Position numbers and translations under genes: made by a program
Part shown: positions 5,718 to 12,034 of the stretch, one piece after another
How positions within the stretch are numbered: the first letter of the stretch is position 1
Layout: the number at the start of each line of letters is the position of its first letter
Origin: Pseudomonadota bacterium
GTDB taxonomy: Bacteria; Pseudomonadota; Gammaproteobacteria; Burkholderiales; Burkholderiaceae
NCBI GenBank assembly: GCA_023441105.1
Contig: JAEZQX010000542.1
Location: 1-13,090 of the forward strand
DNA: 13,090 bases
Direction of reading: 5' to 3'
The notes under the pieces: model-generated
The model's input: only the letters and a program-made list of their open reading frames with translations
Databases searched by the model: none
What the model was told of the DNA's origin: nothing

Positions 5718-6140
5718 ATGTCCACGTTCCCCTGTTCGCGATCCTCGGTTCTGGCAGCGCTGGTCACGGCCAGTACCCTGGCGATGGCGCAGACGCCATC
5801 GCCGTCACAAGCACCGTCGCCTTCGGAGTCCGCATCGCCGCCGTCGATGTCGTCGTCGCCGGATGCAATGGGCAGGCAGCGACCAGGCAGCGCCGGCCAG
5901 TACACACCAGGACAGCACCACGCAGAGCGCCACGGGCGCGGCATGATGGGCGGCGGCATGATGGGCGGCGGCATGGGCGGCGGCATGGGCGGCCACATGA
6001 TGGGCGCTTGTCCGATGGCCGGCGCATTGCCGCCAGGCAACGAGAAGCTCGCGATGCGGATGCACGGCGAGATCATGGTCGCCATCGGCAACATCCTCAT
6101 CAAGAACGCCGACAACATCCAGCCGCCGCCGGCCCGGTAG
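5718..6140 (+). CDS. Exported Met/Gly/His-rich small protein
   Basis: The 140-residue product starts with a convincing signal peptide (residues 1-24, cleavage after AMA). A Ser/Pro-rich linker follows (25-60), then a His-containing stretch and a tract of MMGGG/MGGG repeats (about 76-96), followed by ACPM. The C-terminus (about 108-136) is an amphipathic segment, MRMHGEIMVAIGNILIKNAD. GGAG lies eight bases before the ATG, supporting a real gene despite the repetitive composition. The methionine, histidine and single mature cysteine are the kind of residues used in copper(I) or silver binding, so a periplasmic metal-binding role is plausible but unproven. I recall similar small proteins from betaproteobacteria but cannot name a defined family. 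It is monocistronic, between the PDZ remnant and the tRNA genes. Confidence 0.7.
   Translation: MSTFPCSRSSVLAALVTASTLAMAQTPSPSQAPSPSESASPPSMSSSPDAMGRQRPGSAGQYTPGQHHAERHGRGMMGGGMMGGGMGGGMGGHMMGACPMAGALPPGNEKLAMRMHGEIMVAIGNILIKNADNIQPPPAR
5942..6006 (+). repeat. In-frame short tandem repeat encoding MMGGG units
   Basis: Repeats of ATGATGGGCGGCGGC and ATGGGCGGCGGC, 12-15 bases each, encode the Met/Gly tract of the exported protein. All units are multiples of three, so gain or loss of a unit changes the number of methionine clusters without shifting frame. Confidence 0.75.
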
Positions 6141-6202
6141 CCAGACAGGTCGCTGCCGGAGGCAGACAAGATCTTCGGGTCCGACGAACCAACGCCGGAT
6201 CG

Positions 6203-6215
6203 GCACCCGGTGCCC
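6203..6215. terminator. Palindrome downstream of the Met-rich gene and tRNA-Cys
   Basis: GGCACC and GGTGCC flank a single base, 63 bases after the stop codon of the plus-strand Met-rich gene and 67 bases beyond the tRNA-Cys 3' end on the minus strand. A second inverted repeat, CCGAGGC (6226-6232) with GCCTCGG (6255-6261), lies beside it. They sit between two converging transcripts and could end either, but no T-run supports an intrinsic terminator. Confidence 0.3.
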
Positions 6216-6281
6216 GTCAGCTGACCGAGGCTACGGCGCCGGGATGACGGCAACGCCTCGGAAAGAAGCGGGGATGAAGAA

Positions 6282-6355
6282 TGGAGGCGCGAGCCGGAGT
6301 CGAACCGGCCTGGAAGGATTTGCAGTCCTCTGCATAACCGCTTTGCTATCGCGCC
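6282..6355 (-). tRNA. tRNA-Cys (GCA)
   Basis: A 74-base cloverleaf is readable on the minus strand. The acceptor arms GGCGCGA and TCGCGCC pair perfectly, followed by discriminator T and an encoded CCA. The anticodon loop CTGCAAA gives anticodon GCA for cysteine, and the T arm contains GGTTCGACTCC. It follows tRNA-Gly by 88 bases on the same strand, the usual order behind pgsA in many proteobacteria. Confidence 0.96.
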
Positions 6356-6443
6356 GGTGTCAGGAACCCGGACTATCGGGCGCTAGAGCACCCGGAGGCA
6401 CAGGAGGACGCGGTGGGTGCCTTTCCGGATACGGCTCCAGGAA

Positions 6444-6519
6444 TGGAGCGGGAGACGAGTCTCGAACTCGCGACCTCAACCTTGGCAAGGTTGCGCTCTA
6501 CCAACTGAGCTACTCCCGC
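6444..6519 (-). tRNA. tRNA-Gly (GCC)
   Basis: A 76-base cloverleaf on the minus strand begins GCGGGAGTAGCTCAG. It has a perfect acceptor stem (GCGGGAG with CTCCCGC), discriminator T and an encoded CCA. The anticodon loop TTGCCAA gives GCC, reading GGC and GGU glycine codons. It lies between pgsA and tRNA-Cys and is probably the first gene of a two-tRNA transcript. Confidence 0.96.
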
Positions 6520-6537
6520 GATCGCGTCAAGCCTTTG

Positions 6538-6567
6538 AGTATAGCCAAAACATTTGCCTCAATGCAA
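6538..6567 (-). promoter_or_regulatory. Sigma-70-type promoter for the tRNA pair
   Basis: On the minus strand a -35-like TTGCAT (6567-6562) and a -10 TATACT (6543-6538) are separated by 18 bases. The -10 ends 18 bases before the first base of tRNA-Gly, a good distance for a short 5' leader. The -10 box matches the consensus at five of six bases. This is a local AT-rich island in otherwise GC-rich DNA. Confidence 0.6.
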
Positions 6568-6574
6568 ATGAGGC
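6556..6574 (-). terminator. Hairpin behind pgsA overlapping the tRNA promoter
   Basis: On the minus strand GCCTCA and TGAGGC pair around a 7-base loop, followed by AAATGTTTT. The hairpin starts 37 bases after the pgsA stop and could act as a weak terminator for pgsA. It covers the -35 element of the tRNA promoter. A second inverted repeat, CATTTGC/GCAAATG (6551-6557, 6564-6570), is nested with it. Confidence 0.45.
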
Positions 6575-6611
6575 GCCAATAACCGCCGCCGCTCGTCGCC
6601 TCGCGCGCGCC

Positions 6612-7187
6612 CTACTTGGCCGCGCCGCGCAGTTGCGGCCATGCCTGCTTGAGGTAGTAGCCCATCGACCAGAGCGTCAGGATGGCGGCGACGTAGATCA
6701 ACCAGGTGCCAACGCGTTGGGTGTCGATCGCGTCGAACAGCCGGCCGTGGAACAACAGCAGCGGGATGGCGATCAGTTGCAGCACCGTCTTCAGCTTGCC
6801 GAGCGAGCTGACCGCGACGCTGCGCCTCGCGCCGATGGTCGCCATCCATTCGCGCAGCGCCGAGATCGCGATCTCGCGTCCGATGATGATCGCCGCCACG
6901 CCGGAATCCACCCTGCCGAGTTCCAGCAGCATCACTAGCGCCACGCACACCAGCAGCTTGTCGGCCACCGGATCGAGGAAGGCGCCGAAGGGTGTCTGCT
7001 GTCCGAGCCGTCGGGCGAGATAGCCGTCGACCCAATCCGTGACCGCCGCGAGGACGAAGATCACCGTCGCCACCAGGTTGCGCGATTGCATGCTCCAGCC
7101 TTCCCACGGCACCAGGTACACGGCCACCAGCAGTGGAATCGCCAGGATGCGTTGCCACGTCAGGAGGTTGGGCAGGTTGAACGGCAT
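6612..7187 (-). CDS. pgsA: CDP-diacylglycerol--glycerol-3-phosphate 3-phosphatidyltransferase
   Basis: The 191-residue membrane enzyme makes phosphatidylglycerophosphate from CDP-diacylglycerol and glycerol-3-phosphate at the inner membrane, the committed step to phosphatidylglycerol and cardiolipin. The N-terminus MPFNLPNLLTWQR is typical of PgsA. The CDP-alcohol phosphotransferase motif is complete: Asp51, Asp54-Gly55, Ala58-Arg59, Gly68, Asp72 and Asp76. Several hydrophobic helices follow. The start at 7187 is chosen from family similarity; the longer start at 7223 adds twelve unrelated residues, and neither has a strong ribosome site. The gene lies 60 bases after yaeQ and is followed by tRNA-Gly and tRNA-Cys. 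In Escherichia coli pgsA follows uvrC; here yaeQ occupies that place. Confidence 0.95.
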   Translation of the reverse strand: MPFNLPNLLTWQRILAIPLLVAVYLVPWEGWSMQSRNLVATVIFVLAAVTDWVDGYLARRLGQQTPFGAFLDPVADKLLVCVALVMLLELGRVDSGVAAIIIGREIAISALREWMATIGARRSVAVSSLGKLKTVLQLIAIPLLLFHGRLFDAIDTQRVGTWLIYVAAILTLWSMGYYLKQAWPQLRGAAK

Positions 7188-7247
7188 CGGCGGACGATGA
7201 TCCTCGAGGGCTGGATGCCCCATGCTAACAGGCGGGCCCGAGGCGGC

Positions 7248-7802
7248 TCAGGCGCCCGCGGGCGGCGCCTTGAGAACCTGCAATTGCAGCGACGTCTCGC
7301 CCGCGTCCGAACCCAGCCAGATCTGCGACTCCTGGATGGTCACGTCGAGCCGCATGGAACGCGCCGCCAACGCCGCCAGCGCCGGTCCGGCCGCAGCCGG
7401 CAGCGACAGCACCGCGAGGTTGTCGAGGCGCATCAGCTCGGCCTCATTGCGCTTCCACCATTGCTCGGCCTTGGCTGCGCCGTAGGCGATCACGACCACC
7501 TCCCGCGCCCGGCCGCAGGCCTTGCGCAGCCACTTCTCCTCCGGCAGCCCGACTTCGATCCAGCTCTGCACCAATCCGGTCAGGTCGCGGCGCCAGAGAT
7601 CCGGCTCGTCGTCGGTCGACAGGCCGCGGCCGAACTCGAGGTCGTCCGCGGCGAAGATGGCGAATGCCAGCAACCTCACCATCAGCCGCTCTTCCGTCTC
7701 CGAAGGATGCCGCGCCAGGGTGAGCGAATGATTCGCGTAGTAGTTGCGGTCCATGTCGGCGATCGACAGGTCCGCGCGATGGATAGTCGCACCGGTAGCC
7801 AT
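7248..7802 (-). CDS. yaeQ: YaeQ family protein
   Basis: The 184-residue product matches the YaeQ family (PF07152) along its length. It opens with MATGATIHRADLSIADMDRN, then has the ARHPSETEERLMVRLLAFAI segment, the DEPDLWRRDLTG segment and the C-terminal TIQESQIWL. The family is placed in the PD-(D/E)XK nuclease-like fold superfamily; no enzymatic activity is firmly established, and earlier genetic claims of an RfaH-related role are uncertain. The acidic residues in EPDLW and a following Glu could form the fold's metal site. The gene starts 11 bases after the stop of the GDYXXLXY fusion gene and has no clear ribosome site, so it is probably translated from the same message. No sign of damage. 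Confidence 0.93.
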   Translation of the reverse strand: MATGATIHRADLSIADMDRNYYANHSLTLARHPSETEERLMVRLLAFAIFAADDLEFGRGLSTDDEPDLWRRDLTGLVQSWIEVGLPEEKWLRKACGRAREVVVIAYGAAKAEQWWKRNEAELMRLDNLAVLSLPAAAGPALAALAARSMRLDVTIQESQIWLGSDAGETSLQLQVLKAPPAGA

Positions 7803-7813
7803 GGGCGAGGATT

Positions 7814-9610
7814 CTAGTTCGCCGCCAGTGCGGTCAAGGATTCGTCGAGCAATCGCACCAGCACCATCTCGCCGTCGGTGCCGACGCGAAACTCGCCGTA
7901 GCGCGCCTTTTCGTAGCGCTGGCCGGTGCCTTCCCGGAAGTAGAACGCGTCGCTGCCCAGCCGCACCCTGCCCTTTCGCACGCGCGCTTTCAGGACGATC
8001 TCGCCGGCCTGCAGCGGGCTCGCTCGTTCCTGCAGGCGGACCAGCTGCGCGACGCCTTGGGAATCGGGTGCGACCACCGCGAAGGCATCGCGCGCCGCCA
8101 GCTTGCCTGCAGTCGCCAGGCGGGTATTGAGCTGCGCGGCCACCGCGTAATCCAGCGCCATGTAGTCGCCGGTCATGAAGGCGCGGGGATCGACCGGCGC
8201 AAGCGTGAGCCGCACCACCTGGCCCTCGCGCAGCAGTTGCTCCTTGCGCAAGATCGAGCCGTTGAAAACGAGGAACACGATCAGCGCCCCGGCGAGCGCC
8301 AACCCCATCGCGCCCTTTCCACCCCTTCCACCCTTTCCTTCCTTTCCGTCCTTCGCACCTTTCCCGCCGTTCGCGCCGGAGGTGCCGGCCTTTCCGCCAG
8401 CGGCGTCGGGATCGCCGTCGGGACCGTCCTCGCGCGTTCCGCGGCTGCCGGCTTCGATCGCGGGCTCGCGGAGCGCGACGTCGCTGCCGAGCGGCAAGTG
8501 CACGTCCGCCTGTGGGTCCGCCGCCGGCAACGGCAGGCGACGCAGCAGGTACAGCAGCACCAGCAGCAGCACACCTGTCGCCAGCAGAGCCGCGCCCTTG
8601 GCCAGCAAGGTCGCTTCCAGGCTGTAGTACAGCTGGAAGAGGTAGGGAACGAGCCCTGCCAGCCCCAACCAGGCGACCGAACGCCGCGCCGCGGCCACGC
8701 CCAGCAGCCAGGCAAGCAGGCAGGCGAGGATCCCGGGCGCCCGCCAGCAGGCCAGCGCCAGTGCGGCGGCCACGAGCGAGATCGCCGCATCCCGGTCGGT
8801 CAACTGCCGGCGATCGCCGGCGCCGTGGCGACGCGGATGGCGGATGACGATGATCGAAGCCGCGAGGACGATCGCAAGCCCGACCGGCGCCAGCCATCTC
8901 CCCTGCCAGGCCGCCAGCCCGCGGGCGAGATCCGTGCGGCCCTCGGTGACGAAGAGGCCGCTCAGGGACGCCTCGCCGCCGCCGGCAAATGCCGGCAGCA
9001 GCACGAGAGCCGCGGAGCAGGATGCGGCGAGGGGCACGAGCAGCCCGCCCCAGCCGCGGGCGGACCATGACCCCTGCTTCAGCCAGAGCACCGCGCTGGC
9101 GCAGCCCAGCAGGACGCAGGCGAGCGGCATCAGCGCCCATTGCAGTGCGGCGACCGCCAGCGCCAGGACCATCAGGATCGCCATCACCAGTCGGCTCACC
9201 GGCTCGGGATTGGCAACCAGCATCGCCGCCGCCGCGCCGGCCGTCGTCCAGGGTAGGAGATGCGAGGCATGAGGTGCGTCCAGCGCGGCCGAGGCGGCCA
9301 GCAAAGTGCCGGCGACGGCGCAGGCGGTCAGGAACTGGGCCATGAAAGCGTTCGGCGCCCGGCCGCGCATCCAGCCGGCGCAGGCGATGCAGATCGCGCC
9401 GCCGACGACGATGCGTCCGCCTGGCGATTCGAGCCAGCCCAGCGACAGCGCCGATAGCGCGGCCAGCAGGAACGCGGCGCCAAGCCACGCGCCCAGGCCC
9501 GTCAGCAATGCCACCAACCCCGGCAGCCCGGCCTCGCTGCGCGCCGCCGGCAGCGGCCGCGCCAGCACGCCTGCCCGCGCCAGGCGCGCGCCGAATGCCT
9601 GCCAGCTCAT
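7814..9610 (-). CDS. DUF4401-GDYXXLXY fusion membrane protein
   Basis: The 598-residue protein joins two parts. Residues about 25-358 are a polytopic membrane region of DUF4401 type with roughly ten hydrophobic helices. Residues about 437-598 have one membrane helix (437-450) and a soluble GDYXXLXY domain, with the name-giving motif GDYMALDY at 481-488 and a C-terminal YFREG/YGEFRV segment. Between them lies a charged and glycine-rich linker (about 365-436) with collagen-like Gly-X-Y repeats from 406. Functions of these domains are unknown; they usually accompany DUF2157, as here. I know the two domains mainly as separate adjacent genes, so the fusion looks unusual. The ATG at 9610 overlaps the TGA of the DUF2157 gene (ATGA). 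Confidence 0.85.
   Translation of the reverse strand: MSWQAFGARLARAGVLARPLPAARSEAGLPGLVALLTGLGAWLGAAFLLAALSALSLGWLESPGGRIVVGGAICIACAGWMRGRAPNAFMAQFLTACAVAGTLLAASAALDAPHASHLLPWTTAGAAAAMLVANPEPVSRLVMAILMVLALAVAALQWALMPLACVLLGCASAVLWLKQGSWSARGWGGLLVPLAASCSAALVLLPAFAGGGEASLSGLFVTEGRTDLARGLAAWQGRWLAPVGLAIVLAASIIVIRHPRRHGAGDRRQLTDRDAAISLVAAALALACWRAPGILACLLAWLLGVAAARRSVAWLGLAGLVPYLFQLYYSLEATLLAKGAALLATGVLLLVLLYLLRRLPLPAADPQADVHLPLGSDVALREPAIEAGSRGTREDGPDGDPDAAGGKAGTSGANGGKGAKDGKEGKGGRGGKGAMGLALAGALIVFLVFNGSILRKEQLLREGQVVRLTLAPVDPRAFMTGDYMALDYAVAAQLNTRLATAGKLAARDAFAVVAPDSQGVAQLVRLQERASPLQAGEIVLKARVRKGRVRLGSDAFYFREGTGQRYEKARYGEFRVGTDGEMVLVRLLDESLTALAAN
8310..8374. repeat. Pyrimidine-rich tract coding for the Gly/Lys linker
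   Basis: The plus strand reads as repeated CCCTTTCC-like units with few purines, so the coding strand is a run of GGAAAGG-type units. It encodes the collagen-like Gly/Lys linker of the fusion protein. Short imperfect repeats and strand asymmetry set it apart from the surrounding sequence and could favour slippage or triplex formation. Confidence 0.6.
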
Positions 9611-10710
9611 GATCCTGCCTGTGCCAGGGGTGCGCCGGCAGCCTTGCGCAGCCAGCGCCGTCCGGATGCCGATGCCGCGGCCAGCAACGCCGCGCCGAGC
9701 AACCAGCCGGCGGGGCCGGCGCTCCATTGGCCGAGCAGGCGAACCAGCGCGGCGAGCAGGACGATCGTCACCGCCAGCCATCCCAGCGACAGCATCACCA
9801 GGTCGACCCGGTGGCGACGGTAAGCGACGTAGCCGGCAGCCAGCACCAGCAGCCAGGCAACCGGTGCCAGGGTCAGCCCCGGCGTGCGCGACGGCCACAG
9901 GAACAGGCTGGTCAGGCCGGTCAGCGGCAACACCAGCGCCACGGCGATCAGCCGCGGGCCCGATCGAGTCCGCAGCCAGTCGGCGCGAAGCGACATCGTT
10001 TCCCACGCCACCAGCGCGAGCAGGTTGAAGAGGCACACCAAGGCCCAGGTCGGGACGCCGCCCGGCCACAGCACGTCCCAGAGCTCGAAGAACGTCAGGT
10101 GCAGCAGCAGCCCGGTCTCCACGATGGCCAGCCACAGCAGCCAGGCGGAGGCTGCCCTGGCCGCCATGGTCCAGGGCAGCGCCAGCGCCGCCCAGGCGAG
10201 GAACAGGCCCGACAGCTCGGCGCCGGTCTGGTAGGTCTGGCCATGAAGCGCCAGCAGCGGGCCGATGAGGGCCGCGGCCAGCGTCAGGGCAGCCTTGCCG
10301 TGGCGGGTCCCGATGCCGAGGCGCCAGGCCAGCGCCAGTACCAGCAGGAGGACGGCTTGCGCCAGGGCGAAACGTCCCCAGCGCGGCATCGACGACCAGT
10401 TGTAGGCGACCAGGCAGATCGTGCCGGCCGCCAGCAAGCCGATACCGAGGCCCAGCAGCAGCCGCTCGGCAGCGACGCGCCAGCCCCTGGCAGTGGGGAC
10501 GAGGCCGGCGAGCTCGAGCGCGCGACCGACGGCGTCTCCGTCGATCACACCGCTTTCGGCGAGATGCAGCACCTCGGCGGTGCGAATGGGGCGCCGATCA
10601 TCGTCGACGCGGTGCCCCGTCGGACGAGCATCGTCTCCGGGCCGACCCGGCTGGGGCGAAGAAGAGGCGGACAAGGCACTTCCGTCAGTCGCTGCGATGC
10701 GCCCGATCAT
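9607..10710 (-). CDS. DUF2157 domain membrane protein
   Basis: The 367-residue protein begins with a hydrophilic region. A short cytoplasmic helical part (about 43-75) precedes a DUF2157 core with some nine to ten hydrophobic helices, starting with AAERLLLGLGIGLLAAGTICLVAYNW (79-104) and including the LIGPLLALHGQTYQTG segment. Function is unknown. The DUF2157, DUF4401 and GDYXXLXY domains recur together in bacteria, suggesting one membrane complex. The start at 10710 has no ribosome site and the first 40 residues are low in family character, so the true start may lie further in, perhaps at a GTG near residue 47. The stop overlaps the next gene by four bases. The VWA gene ends 67 bases upstream. 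Confidence 0.82.
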   Translation of the reverse strand: MIGRIAATDGSALSASSSPQPGRPGDDARPTGHRVDDDRRPIRTAEVLHLAESGVIDGDAVGRALELAGLVPTARGWRVAAERLLLGLGIGLLAAGTICLVAYNWSSMPRWGRFALAQAVLLLVLALAWRLGIGTRHGKAALTLAAALIGPLLALHGQTYQTGAELSGLFLAWAALALPWTMAARAASAWLLWLAIVETGLLLHLTFFELWDVLWPGGVPTWALVCLFNLLALVAWETMSLRADWLRTRSGPRLIAVALVLPLTGLTSLFLWPSRTPGLTLAPVAWLLVLAAGYVAYRRHRVDLVMLSLGWLAVTIVLLAALVRLLGQWSAGPAGWLLGAALLAAASASGRRWLRKAAGAPLAQAGS

Positions 10711-10777
10711 AGCCGGCGCAGCAGGCCACGGCCGGCGCCCGCGGTAGGGCGCAGTTGGCGACCGCCGGACGGAAGCC

Positions 10778-11842
10778 TCAGCGGAGGCGGTTGAACCAGA
10801 GCACCGACAGGGACCCGGCGAGGATGGCGAGCAGCGCGCCGGCGGCGGTCAGCAGTGCCGTCACCTCGGTCTGCTGCCGCTCGAGCACCAGCTTGTTCTT
10901 CAGGTCCTCGTAGACCTTGCGCAGGTCGGCCGCGGTGCCGGCATGGAAGTACTCGCCCCGGGTGATGCCGGCCACCGCCTTGAGCGTCTCCTCGTCGAGC
11001 CGGACGTAGAACGAGTACTCGCCGAAATCCACCGCGCCGCCATCCTTGGTGCCGAAGCCGACCGTGTAGACGCGAACGCCGCGGTCGGCAGCCATCTTGG
11101 CGGCGTCCAGCGGATCGGGTCCGGTGGTGCGCCGGCCATCGGACAGCAGGATGATCACCCCGGACTTGTACGAACCCGGCGGCACGACGGCGGGTTCGGC
11201 CGGTTCGCGCGCCGGCTCCTGGCCGAGCGGACGGCTGCGCGCGGCGCGCCCCGCCGGAACCACCGTCTCCCGCCCGGTGCCGCCGACGAGCTTCTCGAGG
11301 TCGATGTTGGCTTCCGGGAAGAGCATCGAGATGGCGGCATACAGGCCGCTGCCGGTGGCGGTGCCGCGCTGCAGGATGAAGCGGTCGATGGCCGCGACCA
11401 GGTCTTCGCGCCTGGAGGTCGGAACCTGGACCTGCGAGGCGGTGGCGCCGAATTCGACGATGCCGATGCGCACATCGGGCGGCACCTCCTGCACGAACGA
11501 CTTGGCGGCGTTCTGCGCGGCGATCAGCCGGGTCGGTTCGACGTCGGTCGCGCGCATGCTTCCCGACGTGTCGAAGGCCAGCACGATCGTCTTGAACTGC
11601 GACGGCAGCACCACGCTTGCGCTCGGCCGTGCCATGGCGACCACCAGCGCCATCAGCGCCAACAGCATCATCAGCGGCGGAACGTGCCGCCGCAGCCGCG
11701 CGCCCGGTGTGATCGCCTCGCGGACGATGGCCAGGTTGGGGTAGAGGGTGGCGCGGGTGCGCCGCAGGATCCAGAAGTAGACCGCGACCAGGAGCGGCGC
11801 CAGCAGCAACAGCCACAGCACGGCGGGCGAGTCGAAGCTCAT
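10778..11842 (-). CDS. BatA-like von Willebrand factor A domain membrane protein
   Basis: The 354-residue protein has two N-terminal membrane helices (about 7-26 and 54-72), a periplasmic or cytoplasmic VWA domain (about 84-318) and a C-terminal helix (about 328-350). The metal-ion-dependent adhesion site is intact: DTSGS at 91-95, Thr161 or Thr163 in TATGSG, and Asp235 in LLSDGR. This architecture is that of BatA/COG2304-type proteins, which commonly work with MoxR AAA+ ATPases. An extra Arg/Pro/Glu-rich insert (about 183-223) separates two strands of the VWA fold. The start at 11842 follows AAGGG; an in-frame GTG at 11866 is an alternative. No MoxR, BatB or DUF58 gene lies in the window. 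The next gene downstream is DUF2157. Confidence 0.88.
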   Translation of the reverse strand: MSFDSPAVLWLLLLAPLLVAVYFWILRRTRATLYPNLAIVREAITPGARLRRHVPPLMMLLALMALVVAMARPSASVVLPSQFKTIVLAFDTSGSMRATDVEPTRLIAAQNAAKSFVQEVPPDVRIGIVEFGATASQVQVPTSRREDLVAAIDRFILQRGTATGSGLYAAISMLFPEANIDLEKLVGGTGRETVVPAGRAARSRPLGQEPAREPAEPAVVPPGSYKSGVIILLSDGRRTTGPDPLDAAKMAADRGVRVYTVGFGTKDGGAVDFGEYSFYVRLDEETLKAVAGITRGEYFHAGTAADLRKVYEDLKNKLVLERQQTEVTALLTAAGALLAILAGSLSVLWFNRLR

Positions 11843-11899
11843 GTCGAACCCTTTGAATGCGGCCACTTTAGCATTGCCTCGGGTGCCCGTGTGGGATGA

Positions 11900-11975
11900 A
11901 GCACGAGGAAGGATCGTGCCTGCGACGGCACGATCTTGCGTGCTCCAGGAGCATGTTCGCGCCCTGCGCCATGCT
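11900..11975. repeat. Cluster of palindromes between the transporter and VWA genes
   Basis: The strongest hairpin has arms GATCGTGCC (11912-11920) and GGCACGATC (11927-11935) around a 6-base loop. An outer pair, AGCACG (11900-11905) and CGTGCT (11939-11944), encloses it. The same GCACGA/TCGTGC words also allow a competing hairpin (11901-11919). TGCTCC/GGAGCA (11941-11953) and AGCATG/CATGCT (11950-11975) follow. On the minus strand the main hairpin is followed by CTTCCTC, so it may end the transporter message. The density of nested palindromes also suggests a REP-like intergenic element. Confidence 0.5.
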
Positions 11976-12034
11976 GGTGCAGTCCCCTTCCCCGCCAGGT
12001 TCGACGATGCTGCCGGCAGCGTCGGCCGGCTGCG

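Noticed and set aside
6141..6281. A third tRNA (leucine) after tRNA-Cys
   Set aside because: No cloverleaf can be drawn and no CCA-ended acceptor stem is present.
7803..9488. Extension of the YaeQ frame upstream to 9488
   Set aside because: It is an arginine/glycine-rich shadow of the DUF4401-GDYXXLXY gene. YaeQ itself starts at 7802.
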